DNA from: Deltaproteobacteria bacterium
GTDB lineage: Bacteria > Desulfobacterota > Desulfuromonadia > Geobacterales > DSM-12255
Assembly (NCBI GenBank): GCA_021849045.1
Contig: JAJZTK010000013.1
Coordinates: 1 to 44,983 of the forward strand
Reading direction: 5' to 3'
Length of the DNA: 44,983 nt
Shown: positions 33,476-43,200 of the stretch, piece after piece
Layout of the letters: the number at the start of each line of letters is the position of its first letter
Position numbering within the stretch: the stretch's first letter is position 1
Notes under the pieces: model-generated
Seen by the model: the letters and a program-made list of their open reading frames with translations, nothing else
The model's database searches: none
Told to the model about the DNA's origin: nothing
Made by a program: the position numbers and the translations under genes

Positions 33476-35356
33476 ATGATTTCAGTCGTTGTCTATGGGA
33501 GAAACGATTCCTACGGCTACAACCTGGCAAAACGTGCCGCGATCAGCATCAACTGCATCGCTGAAGTGCTTGATCACAAGGATGACGAGATCATCTTCGT
33601 CGACTGCAATACCCCCAACGATATCCCAACCTTCCCCGAGTCAATTGCGGATACACTGACCCCGAGAGCCAAAAACCGTCTGCGCGTCCTGCGACTACGC
33701 CCCGAACAGTATGAGCGGGGGAAAAACGGTGCCAGATTTAAGGTGTTGGAACCGCTCTGCCGCAACGTCGCCATCCGGCGGAGTAACCCTGCCAACCGCT
33801 GGATTCTCAATACCAATACCGACATGGTGTTCACGCCGCTGGAGGACGGGATATCCCTTTCGACCATTGTCTCCGAACTGCCGGATGGGTTTTATGAGTT
33901 GCCCCGCTTCGAGATGCCTGAATCGCTATGGGAATCGATCAACCGATTGGACCCGGCGGGCACCATCGATGCTTTCAAGCGCTGGGGGCTCAGATTCCAT
34001 CTGGATGCGGTCATAACCGCTTCCAAAGAACTTCTCTTCGATGGGCCTGGAGATTTTCAGCTATGCCTGCGGAGCCAACTCTTCCAGATACATGGCATGA
34101 ATGAACAGATGGTGCTGGGATGGCACGTGGACAGTAACCTCTGCAAAAGGATGTGGCTGTTAAACGGCCAAACCAGGACTGTTCTGGATCGACTGCATGC
34201 TTTCCACTGCGATCATACGCGTATTCAGACCGTTTACCACGTTGCCGGCAAGTCGACCGAAAACAGCCTGGCGGATTTTTTCGTTAACGTTAAGACCCCA
34301 TATGTGCCCGATCAGGCTTCCGGATGGGGAATGCCCGAGGAACAGGTTGAAGAGATCCGTTTGGACGAGCGTTACATGACACGTATCCGAACAACTCTTG
34401 AACGGATACTCCCCGGCATGGAGCGGCCGATTACAGGCTGTTCCACCGTTGATAGCTTTGATGCGGGGCTGTATTACGACAATTTCCACGTATTTCCATA
34501 TCTTGCCGATATTGTGGTCAACTTTGCTCCTGGCTCAACGATAGGGTATTTCGGCTGTAACGTTCAGCTGCTCAGTATGTTGGCCGACCTGCGGCAGCAG
34601 CTGGGTCATCATGGGCATATCAACTATTGCGCTGACATGCTGCACCCTTCGGAACCACTGATTCGGTGCAACCCGGCAAGCGCGAACGAAATCTATCGGG
34701 AAAGCGGTGTATTCATCATAGATGTTTCTATGAAGCATTTACCCTCAAGACTCAATGGAATGGGTCTGACGATTCCCGATAAGTGCCCGGAGGTTGTACA
34801 GTCTGCCCGTACGATGTCAGAAATTATCATTGAACTTGCACGTTGTGAAAAAGATGCTGCCGATAATAACAGGTTATTGCGGCCGGCCATGTTTGTGGGA
34901 TGCCATAGCACCATTTTTGACGATATCATCAAGAACCTTTTTTCCTGTGCAATGACTCCGGCCAATACCTATGTCAGGAATGGATTCATCTCTCCTGATG
35001 CGTTCACGTCTCCACCGCCAATATTTCCTCTGCACCTGTATGCAATTGGTGCTGCTGTCGAGGATATTGTTTCATGGATAACGACCCAATTAGAGAAACC
35101 AGTCGCTGCCGATCAGGTTCGCATGGCAATGTCTCTATACAGGATGTTCCTGGAGGCAGAAGAAAAACGGCGAGCTTTGGACGCTCTTGAGACCTTGTTG
35201 AGCTTTGATGCCGGCCGGGGGATGCTGGAGATGCAGATGGAGATTGCGAGAATAAACGGTGTGCCCGAACAGGGAGAGGCGCTGCGCAGGTTTATCGAGG
35301 AATATGAGAAAAGACCTTATAACAATACCAACTGTACTGGAAATGCCGTTCAATGA
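33476..35356 (+). CDS. GT-A-like glycosyltransferase with long C-terminal region
   Basis: A 626-residue protein. The N-terminal 250 residues read as a GT2-like GT-A domain: ISVVVYGRNDSYGYNLAKR, then DEIIFVDCNTPND, and a metal-site-like WILNTNTDMVFTP. It then departs from standard GT2. The middle (about 320-500) contains FAPGSTIGYFGCNVQLLSML, which may be a separate fold. The last 120 residues are helical and TPR-like (ALDALETLLSFDAGRGMLE). The start codon follows an AGGCAAAA stretch. I cannot name the sugar. It sits 25 bases after the FkbM gene and 7 bases before another FkbM fusion. Confidence 0.75.
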   Translation: MISVVVYGRNDSYGYNLAKRAAISINCIAEVLDHKDDEIIFVDCNTPNDIPTFPESIADTLTPRAKNRLRVLRLRPEQYERGKNGARFKVLEPLCRNVAIRRSNPANRWILNTNTDMVFTPLEDGISLSTIVSELPDGFYELPRFEMPESLWESINRLDPAGTIDAFKRWGLRFHLDAVITASKELLFDGPGDFQLCLRSQLFQIHGMNEQMVLGWHVDSNLCKRMWLLNGQTRTVLDRLHAFHCDHTRIQTVYHVAGKSTENSLADFFVNVKTPYVPDQASGWGMPEEQVEEIRLDERYMTRIRTTLERILPGMERPITGCSTVDSFDAGLYYDNFHVFPYLADIVVNFAPGSTIGYFGCNVQLLSMLADLRQQLGHHGHINYCADMLHPSEPLIRCNPASANEIYRESGVFIIDVSMKHLPSRLNGMGLTIPDKCPEVVQSARTMSEIIIELARCEKDAADNNRLLRPAMFVGCHSTIFDDIIKNLFSCAMTPANTYVRNGFISPDAFTSPPPIFPLHLYAIGAAVEDIVSWITTQLEKPVAADQVRMAMSLYRMFLEAEEKRRALDALETLLSFDAGRGMLEMQMEIARINGVPEQGEALRRFIEEYEKRPYNNTNCTGNAVQ

Positions 35357-35363
35357 CCGGTAA

Positions 35364-37721
35364 ATGGGGCACGCAGCAGTGATAGGCAGACTGCAGGGCA
35401 ATAACGTACAACTCCACCCTGAAACAATCCGCTATGCCCGCGCATGGCAGGAGGCATCACCGGGCACGGTAGCTCCCGATCCGGAAGCCTCTTCTCTCCT
35501 GCGCGTCTTTGACAATCTGTGCGGACAGTATGAGCGACCCTTTGTCATCGACGTGGGAGCGCACGTCGGGACCCTGTCGCTCGTCGGTGCGTTCAGGGAG
35601 AGTATCCGGGGATGGGCGTTCGAACCCCACCCGGCGGTTTGTGAGATCCTTAGGAGCAATCTTGCCGGTAACGGCATGGGAGAGAGGTTCACCGTCTTCC
35701 AGAAGGCGCTTTCCAACTATCCCGGCAGAAGGGTGCTGAAATCTCCGCACAACGACAGGGAATCGCGACTGTCCTGCATAGGACAGCCGAATTTCGGGAC
35801 ATACAAGGAATATTATGTCGATGTGGTGAGGCTTGACGATGTTGTCAGTTCGAGTGGCACTGATTCAGTGGACATCATCACAATCGATACCGAGGGATGC
35901 GAACTGTTCGTACTCATTGGCGCTGCTGAAACATTGCAGACCCATAAGCCGGACCTTCTGCTCAAGGTCAACTGGGCAACCCTCACCCAGTTCGGGGTCT
36001 ACGCCAACAACCTCACTGATTATCTGGAACTGCTCGGATACCATGGCCACTGGGTCGGGGCTGATGAGATGCTCTTCCGACATCCGTACAGAAAGGCTGA
36101 TGCGGGCAAGAAATATTTCGCCGGGCAGCCGGACAACGGCGGATTGAAGATTGCGCTGGTAAAGCAGCGCTACGATGTGTTTGGTCCCTGGCGCAGCCAA
36201 CACTATGATAGTGCGAACCCGATGGGTGTATTGGAGAAATGGCCTTCCAAGTATTCTTATCTTGAGATGACGCATCTGTTTCAGGCCGACTGGTATGTCG
36301 TTCCTTTTTGCCATGACTCCAAAATTGTGCGGCAAAAGATCGATTATCATCAGCAGGTGTTGGATGAGAATGTGGAGTATGTCCGGCATATCGATGAGGT
36401 GCTTCTCGATGAGTATGATGTCGTCATAACCCTAGACCCGATCCTCAGGCCTCCCAGAGACACCCGGACTCTCTTTGCCTATTTCCAGAACGAACATCAC
36501 AACAGTGAGTATGCACGTTCGCTCAGGGGGCCGTTGCCCGGCTATGATCTCTTCCTCGATCACATGATGTCCGCACCTGCCTGGATATATGATCTGCCGC
36601 AGCCGGTGGCGTTTCCCTATCCACGCGATCCTTTCATGGTCAGGAACGCCTGTCAGGGGCCTAAGAGCGAAGCCATATGGTTCGACAAGCGGTTCATCAT
36701 GATGCTGTCCCATGGCAACGAGGCCTTTGATCGTGGCGGGTTCGATGCTGCGGTGGCCTTTCTTGAAAAACGATTCAGGGCTCCAGTAGCGTTTCGGTAT
36801 CTTGATTTTGAAGACATGACCCGCTGGGGCGACCCGTATGAATATCTGCAGGCCATGGGCGCTTGCACCTATTATGTCAACCTGATCGCCTGCGGAGCTG
36901 GACAGGGGCTGTGCGATGCCGCCTCGCTCGGGCTCATCTGTTTCGGTTCTCCCAAGCTCCCCTACCACAGGATTGTCTGCCACCCCCTTTGCCTCTGTCG
37001 GGATTTGGCCGAATTTGCGGTGAAGTTTGCTCTTGTTCGCGATTCAGAAGAGTTGCGCCGCGAGATTGTTGCGTGGCAGGACATGGCATTGTCCGACAGG
37101 CTGATGAACCAACCTGTCCGGATGTTGCAGGCGGCTACAGAGAAGAAGCGGCGGGCGTATCCGGCGAAAAAGGTTCGAAGCGCTCTGCAGCCGCTATTGA
37201 CAGAGATATCTATCGATGAGTTGTTGCCGGATACTGCCAGGATAAATGACGTCAAGCTCAAAGCGCTGGCGCAAGCCGCATATCGGAACGGGTGCTACGA
37301 AGAAGCCCTCCATCGATGCAGGCAGGCGCTCTGGTTCGATCCGTCGGACCATGAGATCCACTATCTTGCCTCTCTTGCCTACTATGCCCTCAAAGACATG
37401 AAAAGCGTTGGCGACTCCCTGGAAAGCTGTTTAAAGCTCAAAAGCGACTTCAATCCCGCACTTACCATGCAACGGGTGCTGGCCCATGAACCCGGGACCG
37501 CGTCTGAAGACAGTAGATACGAGCATTGCAGGAATCGAGTCCTGTATTTGATGTACAACAGTTTTTCAGGGTTCAATCCTGAGATTGATGGGCAGAATAT
37601 GGATGTATACAACTCCATTCTCGACGAAGTCCTGTCCAAGCAGATCGAAGATGGCGATAGAGACAATCAGACGATCACATTCCATCATAAGATGAGACTC
37701 AACAGGATTGCGGGCATATGA
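35364..37721 (+). CDS. FkbM methyltransferase / glycosyltransferase-like / TPR fusion
   Basis: A 785-residue protein with three modules. Residues about 58-235 are an FkbM methyltransferase (FVIDVGAHVGTLSLVG, RGWAFEPHPAV, VDIITIDTEGCELFVLIGAAE). Residues about 265-600 resemble the CgeB/DUF3880-type GT-B region (IALVKQRYDVFGPW, then YEYLQAMGACTYYVNLIACGAGQG, then DAASLGLICFGSPKLPYH), with donor-site features less clear. Residues about 630-710 contain TPR repeats (ALHRCRQALWFDP). The start lacks a good ribosome-binding site and probably relies on coupling to the gene 7 bases upstream. The architecture suggests transfer of a sugar that is then methylated by the same polypeptide; inference. Confidence 0.78.
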   Translation: MGHAAVIGRLQGNNVQLHPETIRYARAWQEASPGTVAPDPEASSLLRVFDNLCGQYERPFVIDVGAHVGTLSLVGAFRESIRGWAFEPHPAVCEILRSNLAGNGMGERFTVFQKALSNYPGRRVLKSPHNDRESRLSCIGQPNFGTYKEYYVDVVRLDDVVSSSGTDSVDIITIDTEGCELFVLIGAAETLQTHKPDLLLKVNWATLTQFGVYANNLTDYLELLGYHGHWVGADEMLFRHPYRKADAGKKYFAGQPDNGGLKIALVKQRYDVFGPWRSQHYDSANPMGVLEKWPSKYSYLEMTHLFQADWYVVPFCHDSKIVRQKIDYHQQVLDENVEYVRHIDEVLLDEYDVVITLDPILRPPRDTRTLFAYFQNEHHNSEYARSLRGPLPGYDLFLDHMMSAPAWIYDLPQPVAFPYPRDPFMVRNACQGPKSEAIWFDKRFIMMLSHGNEAFDRGGFDAAVAFLEKRFRAPVAFRYLDFEDMTRWGDPYEYLQAMGACTYYVNLIACGAGQGLCDAASLGLICFGSPKLPYHRIVCHPLCLCRDLAEFAVKFALVRDSEELRREIVAWQDMALSDRLMNQPVRMLQAATEKKRRAYPAKKVRSALQPLLTEISIDELLPDTARINDVKLKALAQAAYRNGCYEEALHRCRQALWFDPSDHEIHYLASLAYYALKDMKSVGDSLESCLKLKSDFNPALTMQRVLAHEPGTASEDSRYEHCRNRVLYLMYNSFSGFNPEIDGQNMDVYNSILDEVLSKQIEDGDRDNQTITFHHKMRLNRIAGI

Positions 37722-37740
37722 TGCCCTTTCGGTGATCCCC

Positions 37741-40290
37741 ATGCTGCCTGGCTATGCACATGATACGCTTGCCCCTCCATCGGACAGCCCTGAAGGGTGG
37801 TTCGTGCTGGGGGTCAACTATACCCAGGCCAAGGATTTCGCTGCTGCCGAAGCATGTTTTCGTAAAACCCTGGCACTGGCGCCCGATTCCCAGCCGACCC
37901 TGCTGAACCTCGGCTACGTGCTGGGTGAACAGGGCCGGTATGAGGAATCGCTGCACTGCTACGACCGGGTTCTGGCTGCCTCCCCCGAATGCGCCGAGGC
38001 CCGCTACAACCGGGCCGCCCACCTCTTGCGCATGGGGAACCTGAAGGACGGGTTTGCCGATTACGAGGCCAGGTTTGCCGCCATGAAAGGGGCGGATAGC
38101 CGCATCTATCCCCAGCCGCGCTGGGACGGCTCTCCTCTTGAAGGTCGCAGTATCCTGGTTTACTGTGAGCAGGGGTTGGGCGATGCCCTGATGTTCTCCC
38201 GCTATGTTCCGCTGCTGGCCCGCATGGGCGGTCGCGTGATCCTTGAGGTCCAGCCGCCGCTGGTTTCCCTGATGTCGCTTCTTGAAGGGGTCTCACAGGT
38301 GGTGGCAAAGTCCGTGCTCCCCCCCTTGACCGATACCCACATACCGCTGCTCAGCCTGCCCCATCTCCTAGAAACTCGCATGGAGACTCTTCCCGCCCAT
38401 GTTCCCTACCTGAAAGCCCCGCAGGAAAAGTTTGCCGAATGGCAAGCCAGGATTGGGGCGGTATCGCGCGGTTACCGCGTCGGCATTGCCTGGGCCGGCA
38501 AGGAGCACCCGTATCCAAACCGCTCCTGTCCGCCGGAATATCTGCTCCCCTTGCTTCAATTGCCGCAGGTCGGTTTCTTTTCCCTGCAGGTGGGCGAAAA
38601 GGACCGCTTCCCGCTGCCACCGGCATCTTCCGACAGGGTAATCGACCTGACTGACAACCTCTGCGATTTTGCCGATACCGCCGCCCTGATTGCCGGTCTC
38701 GATCTGGTCATCACAATCGATACAGCTGTGGCCCATCTGGCCGGGGCAATGGGGAAACCGACCTGGGTGTTGCTCCCGCATCTGGCTGATTGGCGATGGT
38801 TGCTGCATCGGGACGATTCCCCCTGGTACTCCACCACGCGCCTCTTTCGGCAGCCGCAGGACGGAGACTGGTCCTCAGTCATCGGCAATGTAACCGCAGC
38901 GCTGCAGAGCCTTCTGGCACAATGGCAGCCGACAGCCGAAACCGCCGAGGCCATTTTTCAGGAATCTGTAAAGCGCATCGAGCAGGGAGACCCTGCGGGT
39001 GCCATTGGTGCACTTCAAACCCTATGCGGCAATGACCCGGATGACCCGGCTGTATGGTATCAACTGGGAAGGGCGTATCAGTTGGCTGAACAGCCGTCAG
39101 GAGCGGAGCACTGTTACAAGCGGGCACTTTTACTTCAGCCGCAAAGTGCGGCCATCTGGCTTGCCCTTGGTGAGTTGCAGCTGAAACGGAATGCCTTCGG
39201 CGATGCTGAGCCCTTTCTGCGCAGGGCCCACTCACTGGCGCCTGATTCCATTGACATACTTCTCAATCTTGGCGCAGCCTTTGTTGGCCAAAACAAGACG
39301 GACGAGGCATTTGATTGTTGCCGCAACATGCTGATCTTGGATCCCGAATGTGCATTGGCGCTGACCAATATGGCCTACCTTCAACTTCGGAGTGGTAACT
39401 ATGAGGCCGGATTCGCCAATTTTGAAGCACGCCTGAGGGTAGAAGAATTCGCGATCGACACACGCGACTATCGGCAGCCGCGCTGGGATGGCGCATCCCT
39501 TGAAGGCAAAAGTATCCTTGTCTATGGCGAGCAGGGGATGGGAGACGTCATCCAGTTTTCCCGCTATCTCCCACTGCTTGCAGCGCGAGCAGATAAAATC
39601 GTTTTTGAAATCGATCCGCCACTGATTCCTTTATTTAAGGATTTTTCCGGCACGGTTCAAGTTGTTCCAAAATCGTCACATCCACCTTTGACCGATGCCT
39701 ACATCCAGTTGCTGAGCCTCCCGCATCTGTTTGGCACCACTCTCGATACTGTTCCCGCGGACGTTCCGTATCTGTTCCCGGACCGGACCAAGACCCGGTA
39801 TTGGCAGGAACGCCTTATGCATGTCGAAAATGCCCGTGTGGGGTTGGCGTGGCGTGGAAGCCCTCGAAATCCGAATGATAAAGAACGTTCCTGTCCGGTT
39901 ACCGCGCTTGCGTCACTTGGCGGTTTGCCAAACGTCAGCTTTTTCAGCCTCCAGGTCGGGCCGGCGGCGGAAGGGATTGCCACTGAACTCCGACTGACGG
40001 ACCTTGCCGATGAGTTGAAGGACTGGACCGACACGGCTGCCGCGATTGCCAACCTCGACTTGGTGATAACCGTTGACACCGCTGTGGCCCATCTGGCCGG
40101 GGCATTGGGAAAGCCGGTCTGGGTCATGCTGCCGTTTGCCGGAGATTGGCGCTGGATCAGAGGAAGAAACGATACCCCTTGGTATCCTTCCATGCGGCTC
40201 TTCTGGCAGGAGCGCTGGGGTGACTGGGCCGGGGTAATTGAGCGGGTCCGGGCCGCCTTGGAAGAGCTGGTGAGAGAACGGCATGGCTGA
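37741..40290 (+). CDS. Tandem TPR-glycosyltransferase polyprotein (two complete modules)
   Basis: An 849-residue protein made of two successive TPR-plus-glycosyltransferase modules. The GT part is a GT-B fold of the heptosyltransferase-like (GT9-like) kind common in TPR-containing glycosyltransferase family proteins. Each module has an N-half motif (CEQGLGD near residue 142; GEQGMGD near 595) and a C-half motif (DTAVAHLAGA near 326 and 779) ending in a DWRW...SPWY / TPWY segment. TPRs lie at about 20-115 and 405-570. The ATG at 37741 has GGTGA close by; upstream in-frame TTG/GTG codons (37708, 37732) are alternatives. It ends in an 8-base overlap with the next, related gene. Two active sites imply two sugar additions or processive transfer, probably on flagellin. 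Confidence 0.88.
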   Translation: MLPGYAHDTLAPPSDSPEGWFVLGVNYTQAKDFAAAEACFRKTLALAPDSQPTLLNLGYVLGEQGRYEESLHCYDRVLAASPECAEARYNRAAHLLRMGNLKDGFADYEARFAAMKGADSRIYPQPRWDGSPLEGRSILVYCEQGLGDALMFSRYVPLLARMGGRVILEVQPPLVSLMSLLEGVSQVVAKSVLPPLTDTHIPLLSLPHLLETRMETLPAHVPYLKAPQEKFAEWQARIGAVSRGYRVGIAWAGKEHPYPNRSCPPEYLLPLLQLPQVGFFSLQVGEKDRFPLPPASSDRVIDLTDNLCDFADTAALIAGLDLVITIDTAVAHLAGAMGKPTWVLLPHLADWRWLLHRDDSPWYSTTRLFRQPQDGDWSSVIGNVTAALQSLLAQWQPTAETAEAIFQESVKRIEQGDPAGAIGALQTLCGNDPDDPAVWYQLGRAYQLAEQPSGAEHCYKRALLLQPQSAAIWLALGELQLKRNAFGDAEPFLRRAHSLAPDSIDILLNLGAAFVGQNKTDEAFDCCRNMLILDPECALALTNMAYLQLRSGNYEAGFANFEARLRVEEFAIDTRDYRQPRWDGASLEGKSILVYGEQGMGDVIQFSRYLPLLAARADKIVFEIDPPLIPLFKDFSGTVQVVPKSSHPPLTDAYIQLLSLPHLFGTTLDTVPADVPYLFPDRTKTRYWQERLMHVENARVGLAWRGSPRNPNDKERSCPVTALASLGGLPNVSFFSLQVGPAAEGIATELRLTDLADELKDWTDTAAAIANLDLVITVDTAVAHLAGALGKPVWVMLPFAGDWRWIRGRNDTPWYPSMRLFWQERWGDWAGVIERVRAALEELVRERHG

Positions 40291-43200
40291 AATGACATGG
40301 GATGAGATCGAAGCCTGCTACAAGCTCGGGTCCCGGCTCAAGGATGAGGGCGACCTCGCCGGTGCCGAGAGCTGTTTCAGGCGCATTCTGGATGTTGACC
40401 CGGATCTGCCCGATCTCCGGCACGCCCTGGGCGTTGTTCTGCAGCTAATGGGGAAGCTGCAGGAGGCCGTTGCCCACTACCAGGCAGCGATCGTACTTGA
40501 TCCACTGCTTGTCAAGGCCCGTTACAACCTGGCAGATACCTATTCACGCCTCGGGCTTTTCCGGGAAGCGATCGGGGCAGCAACTGCGACGCTCCAGTAC
40601 GACCCGGGCCATGCCGACGCCCATTGGCTTCTGGGGATGCTCCTGCTCCGAAACGGTGATTTCCGGAACGGCTGGCGTGAGTATGAATGGCGATGGAAGG
40701 GCCGGGGGTTTACATCCACGATGCCCGACTTTGACCGGCCGCTCTGGGATGGGTCCCCTTTGGAGGGCAGAACCCTGTTGATCCACATGGAACAGGGGCG
40801 TGGCGACATGATCCAGTTCGTCCGGTTTGTGCCGCTTGCAGCAGCGAAAGGAGGAGACGTCGTTGTCTGCGCTCTCAGGGAACTGGTGCCGCTTTTGGCC
40901 ACGGTAGAGGGGGTGGCCCGGGTGCTTGACCGGGATGGTCCACTGCCTGCGTTTGATCTCCATCTGCCGGTACAAAGCCTGCCATATATCCTCGGCATCA
41001 CCCTGGATACGATCCCCAACCGTGTCCCTTACCTCTGGCCGGACCAGGAGAAGGTTTCCATCTGGAATGGGGTGCTTGACGATCAAACCTGTCGCGTCGG
41101 CTTGGTCTGGCAGGGAACGGCTTCCCATCCGGATGATCAGAACCGTTCATGTCCTTTGTCAACATTCCGGCCGTTAGGAGAGCTGCAGGGGGTCACCCTT
41201 TACAGCCTGCAGATCGGCAACGGTTCCGAGCAACTTGCCGAGGCTTGCACTTACCTGCCGCTAGTTGACGTTACCGACAGGATCCGCGATTTTTCCGACA
41301 CGGCTGCCCTGGTCGCAAATCTCGACCTTGTGATCAGCGTCGATACTGCTGTGGCCCATCTTGCGGGCGCTCTCGGCAAGCCGGTCTGGCTCATGCTTCC
41401 GTATGTTTCGGAATGGCGCTGGCTGCAAGGTCGGGACGATTCCCCCTGGTACCCCACCATACGGCTCTTTCGGCAGAGTGCGCCCGGCGATTGGGAAGGA
41501 CTGCTGACGAGGGTAAAGGGGGAGCTGGCACAGCAGCTCTCCGCAGCTGTTCCTGACAATCAGAGCGGCATCGAATTGATGCAGCAGGGGCGCTATGCCC
41601 AGGCCGAGAATGTATTTTCCGCTGCGGCGAGGCTCAACCCCGCCTCTGCCGACGCCCATTGCAACCGGGGCGTGGCTTTGGATGCCATGGAGCGCTACGA
41701 GGAGGCGCTGGACTGCTACCGGCAGGCGTTATCGCTCAGGCCCGATTTTGTGCAGGCGCTCTTCAACATGGGGAATACCTACCGCTCCCTGCACAATCCG
41801 GAAAGTGCCTGTGCCTGCTACCAGCGGGTCGTTGAAATGGTGCCGGATTTTTTAGCGGCGTATCTTTGCCTTGGAGAGCTTGCCAAGGAACAGCGGAACT
41901 TCGACGAGGCCCGCGGCCATTTTGAGAAAGCCCTGGCGCGTGACCCGGGATGCGTTGACGCCGTGCAGGGGATTGCGGAGATTTTACAGGCAACGGAAGC
42001 TTTCCAAGGGGCAGTAGAGGCCTATCGGCAGGTTCTGGCACTCGCACCTCACCGCCCGACTGCCTGGAACATGCTGGGGACGACATATCATTGCCTGGAA
42101 AAACTGGCCGAGGCCGAGGCTTGCTACCGGCAGGCATCGGTCCTTGACCCCGACCGGCCGACCATCCTCAACAATCTGGGGGCAGTGCTGCATGCACAGG
42201 GAGCTCCGCAAGGGGCAGCAGCACTGTTTCGTTCCATCATTGAGAAGTATCCCGACAATGCCGAGGCCCATTGGAATCTTGCCCTTGCACTGCTTGCACT
42301 GGGGCAGTACCAGGAAGGCTGGCAAGAGTATGAATGGCGATTTCGGAAAGTAAATCCGGTGCTTGAGCGGGAGTATCGCCAGCCTCGCTGGGATGGATCT
42401 CCTTTGCAGGGGAGGACGGTCCTGCTCTGGTGCGAACAGGGGTTCGGCGACACGATACAATTCTCACGTTATGTGCCGTTGGTTGCACAACTGGGCGGTA
42501 GGGTCGTTCTGGAGTGTCAGGTCCCGGCACTGAAGCGACTGCTCTGTTCGCTGGAAGGGGTCACCCAGGTGGTGGTCACCGACGACCCTTTACCTCCGTT
42601 CGACTGTCACGTGCCCTTGTTGTCGCTCCCGCTCCTGTTCGGCACAACCGTGGAAAACATGCCTGCCGGAGTTCCCTATCTTCATGCGGAGCAGGCAGAT
42701 ATCGAGCTGTGGCGCCAAAGGTTGGGACCAGCCGCAGGATACCGGGTGGGGCTTGTCTGGTTCGGCCGGCAGGGGCAGGTATTGAACCGCAAGCGGTCGT
42801 GTCCTCTGGAGATGCTTTCGCCCCTTGCCACTATTCCGAACCTGGAGCTTTACAGCCTGCAAGTGGGGGAAGGTTCGGAACAGCTCGATAATAGCACTAT
42901 CCCTCTCACGATCATCGACCTGACGGGACATATTCGCGATTTTGCAGATACTGCGGCCTTCATGGGCAATCTCGATCTGGTAATCACGATAGATACGGCC
43001 GTTGCCCACCTGGCAGGAGCGCTCGGTGTGCCCACATGGGTACTTCTTCCCTACAGCGCTGATTGGCGCTGGCTTTTGCATCGTTCGGACAGCCCCTGGT
43101 ATCCGGCAATGCGTCTGTTCCGGCAATCAGCGGTGGGGGATTGGTCTTCGGTTGTGAACGCAATTACAGATCTGCTTGGCAAGGCTGTTCATGACGGTGA

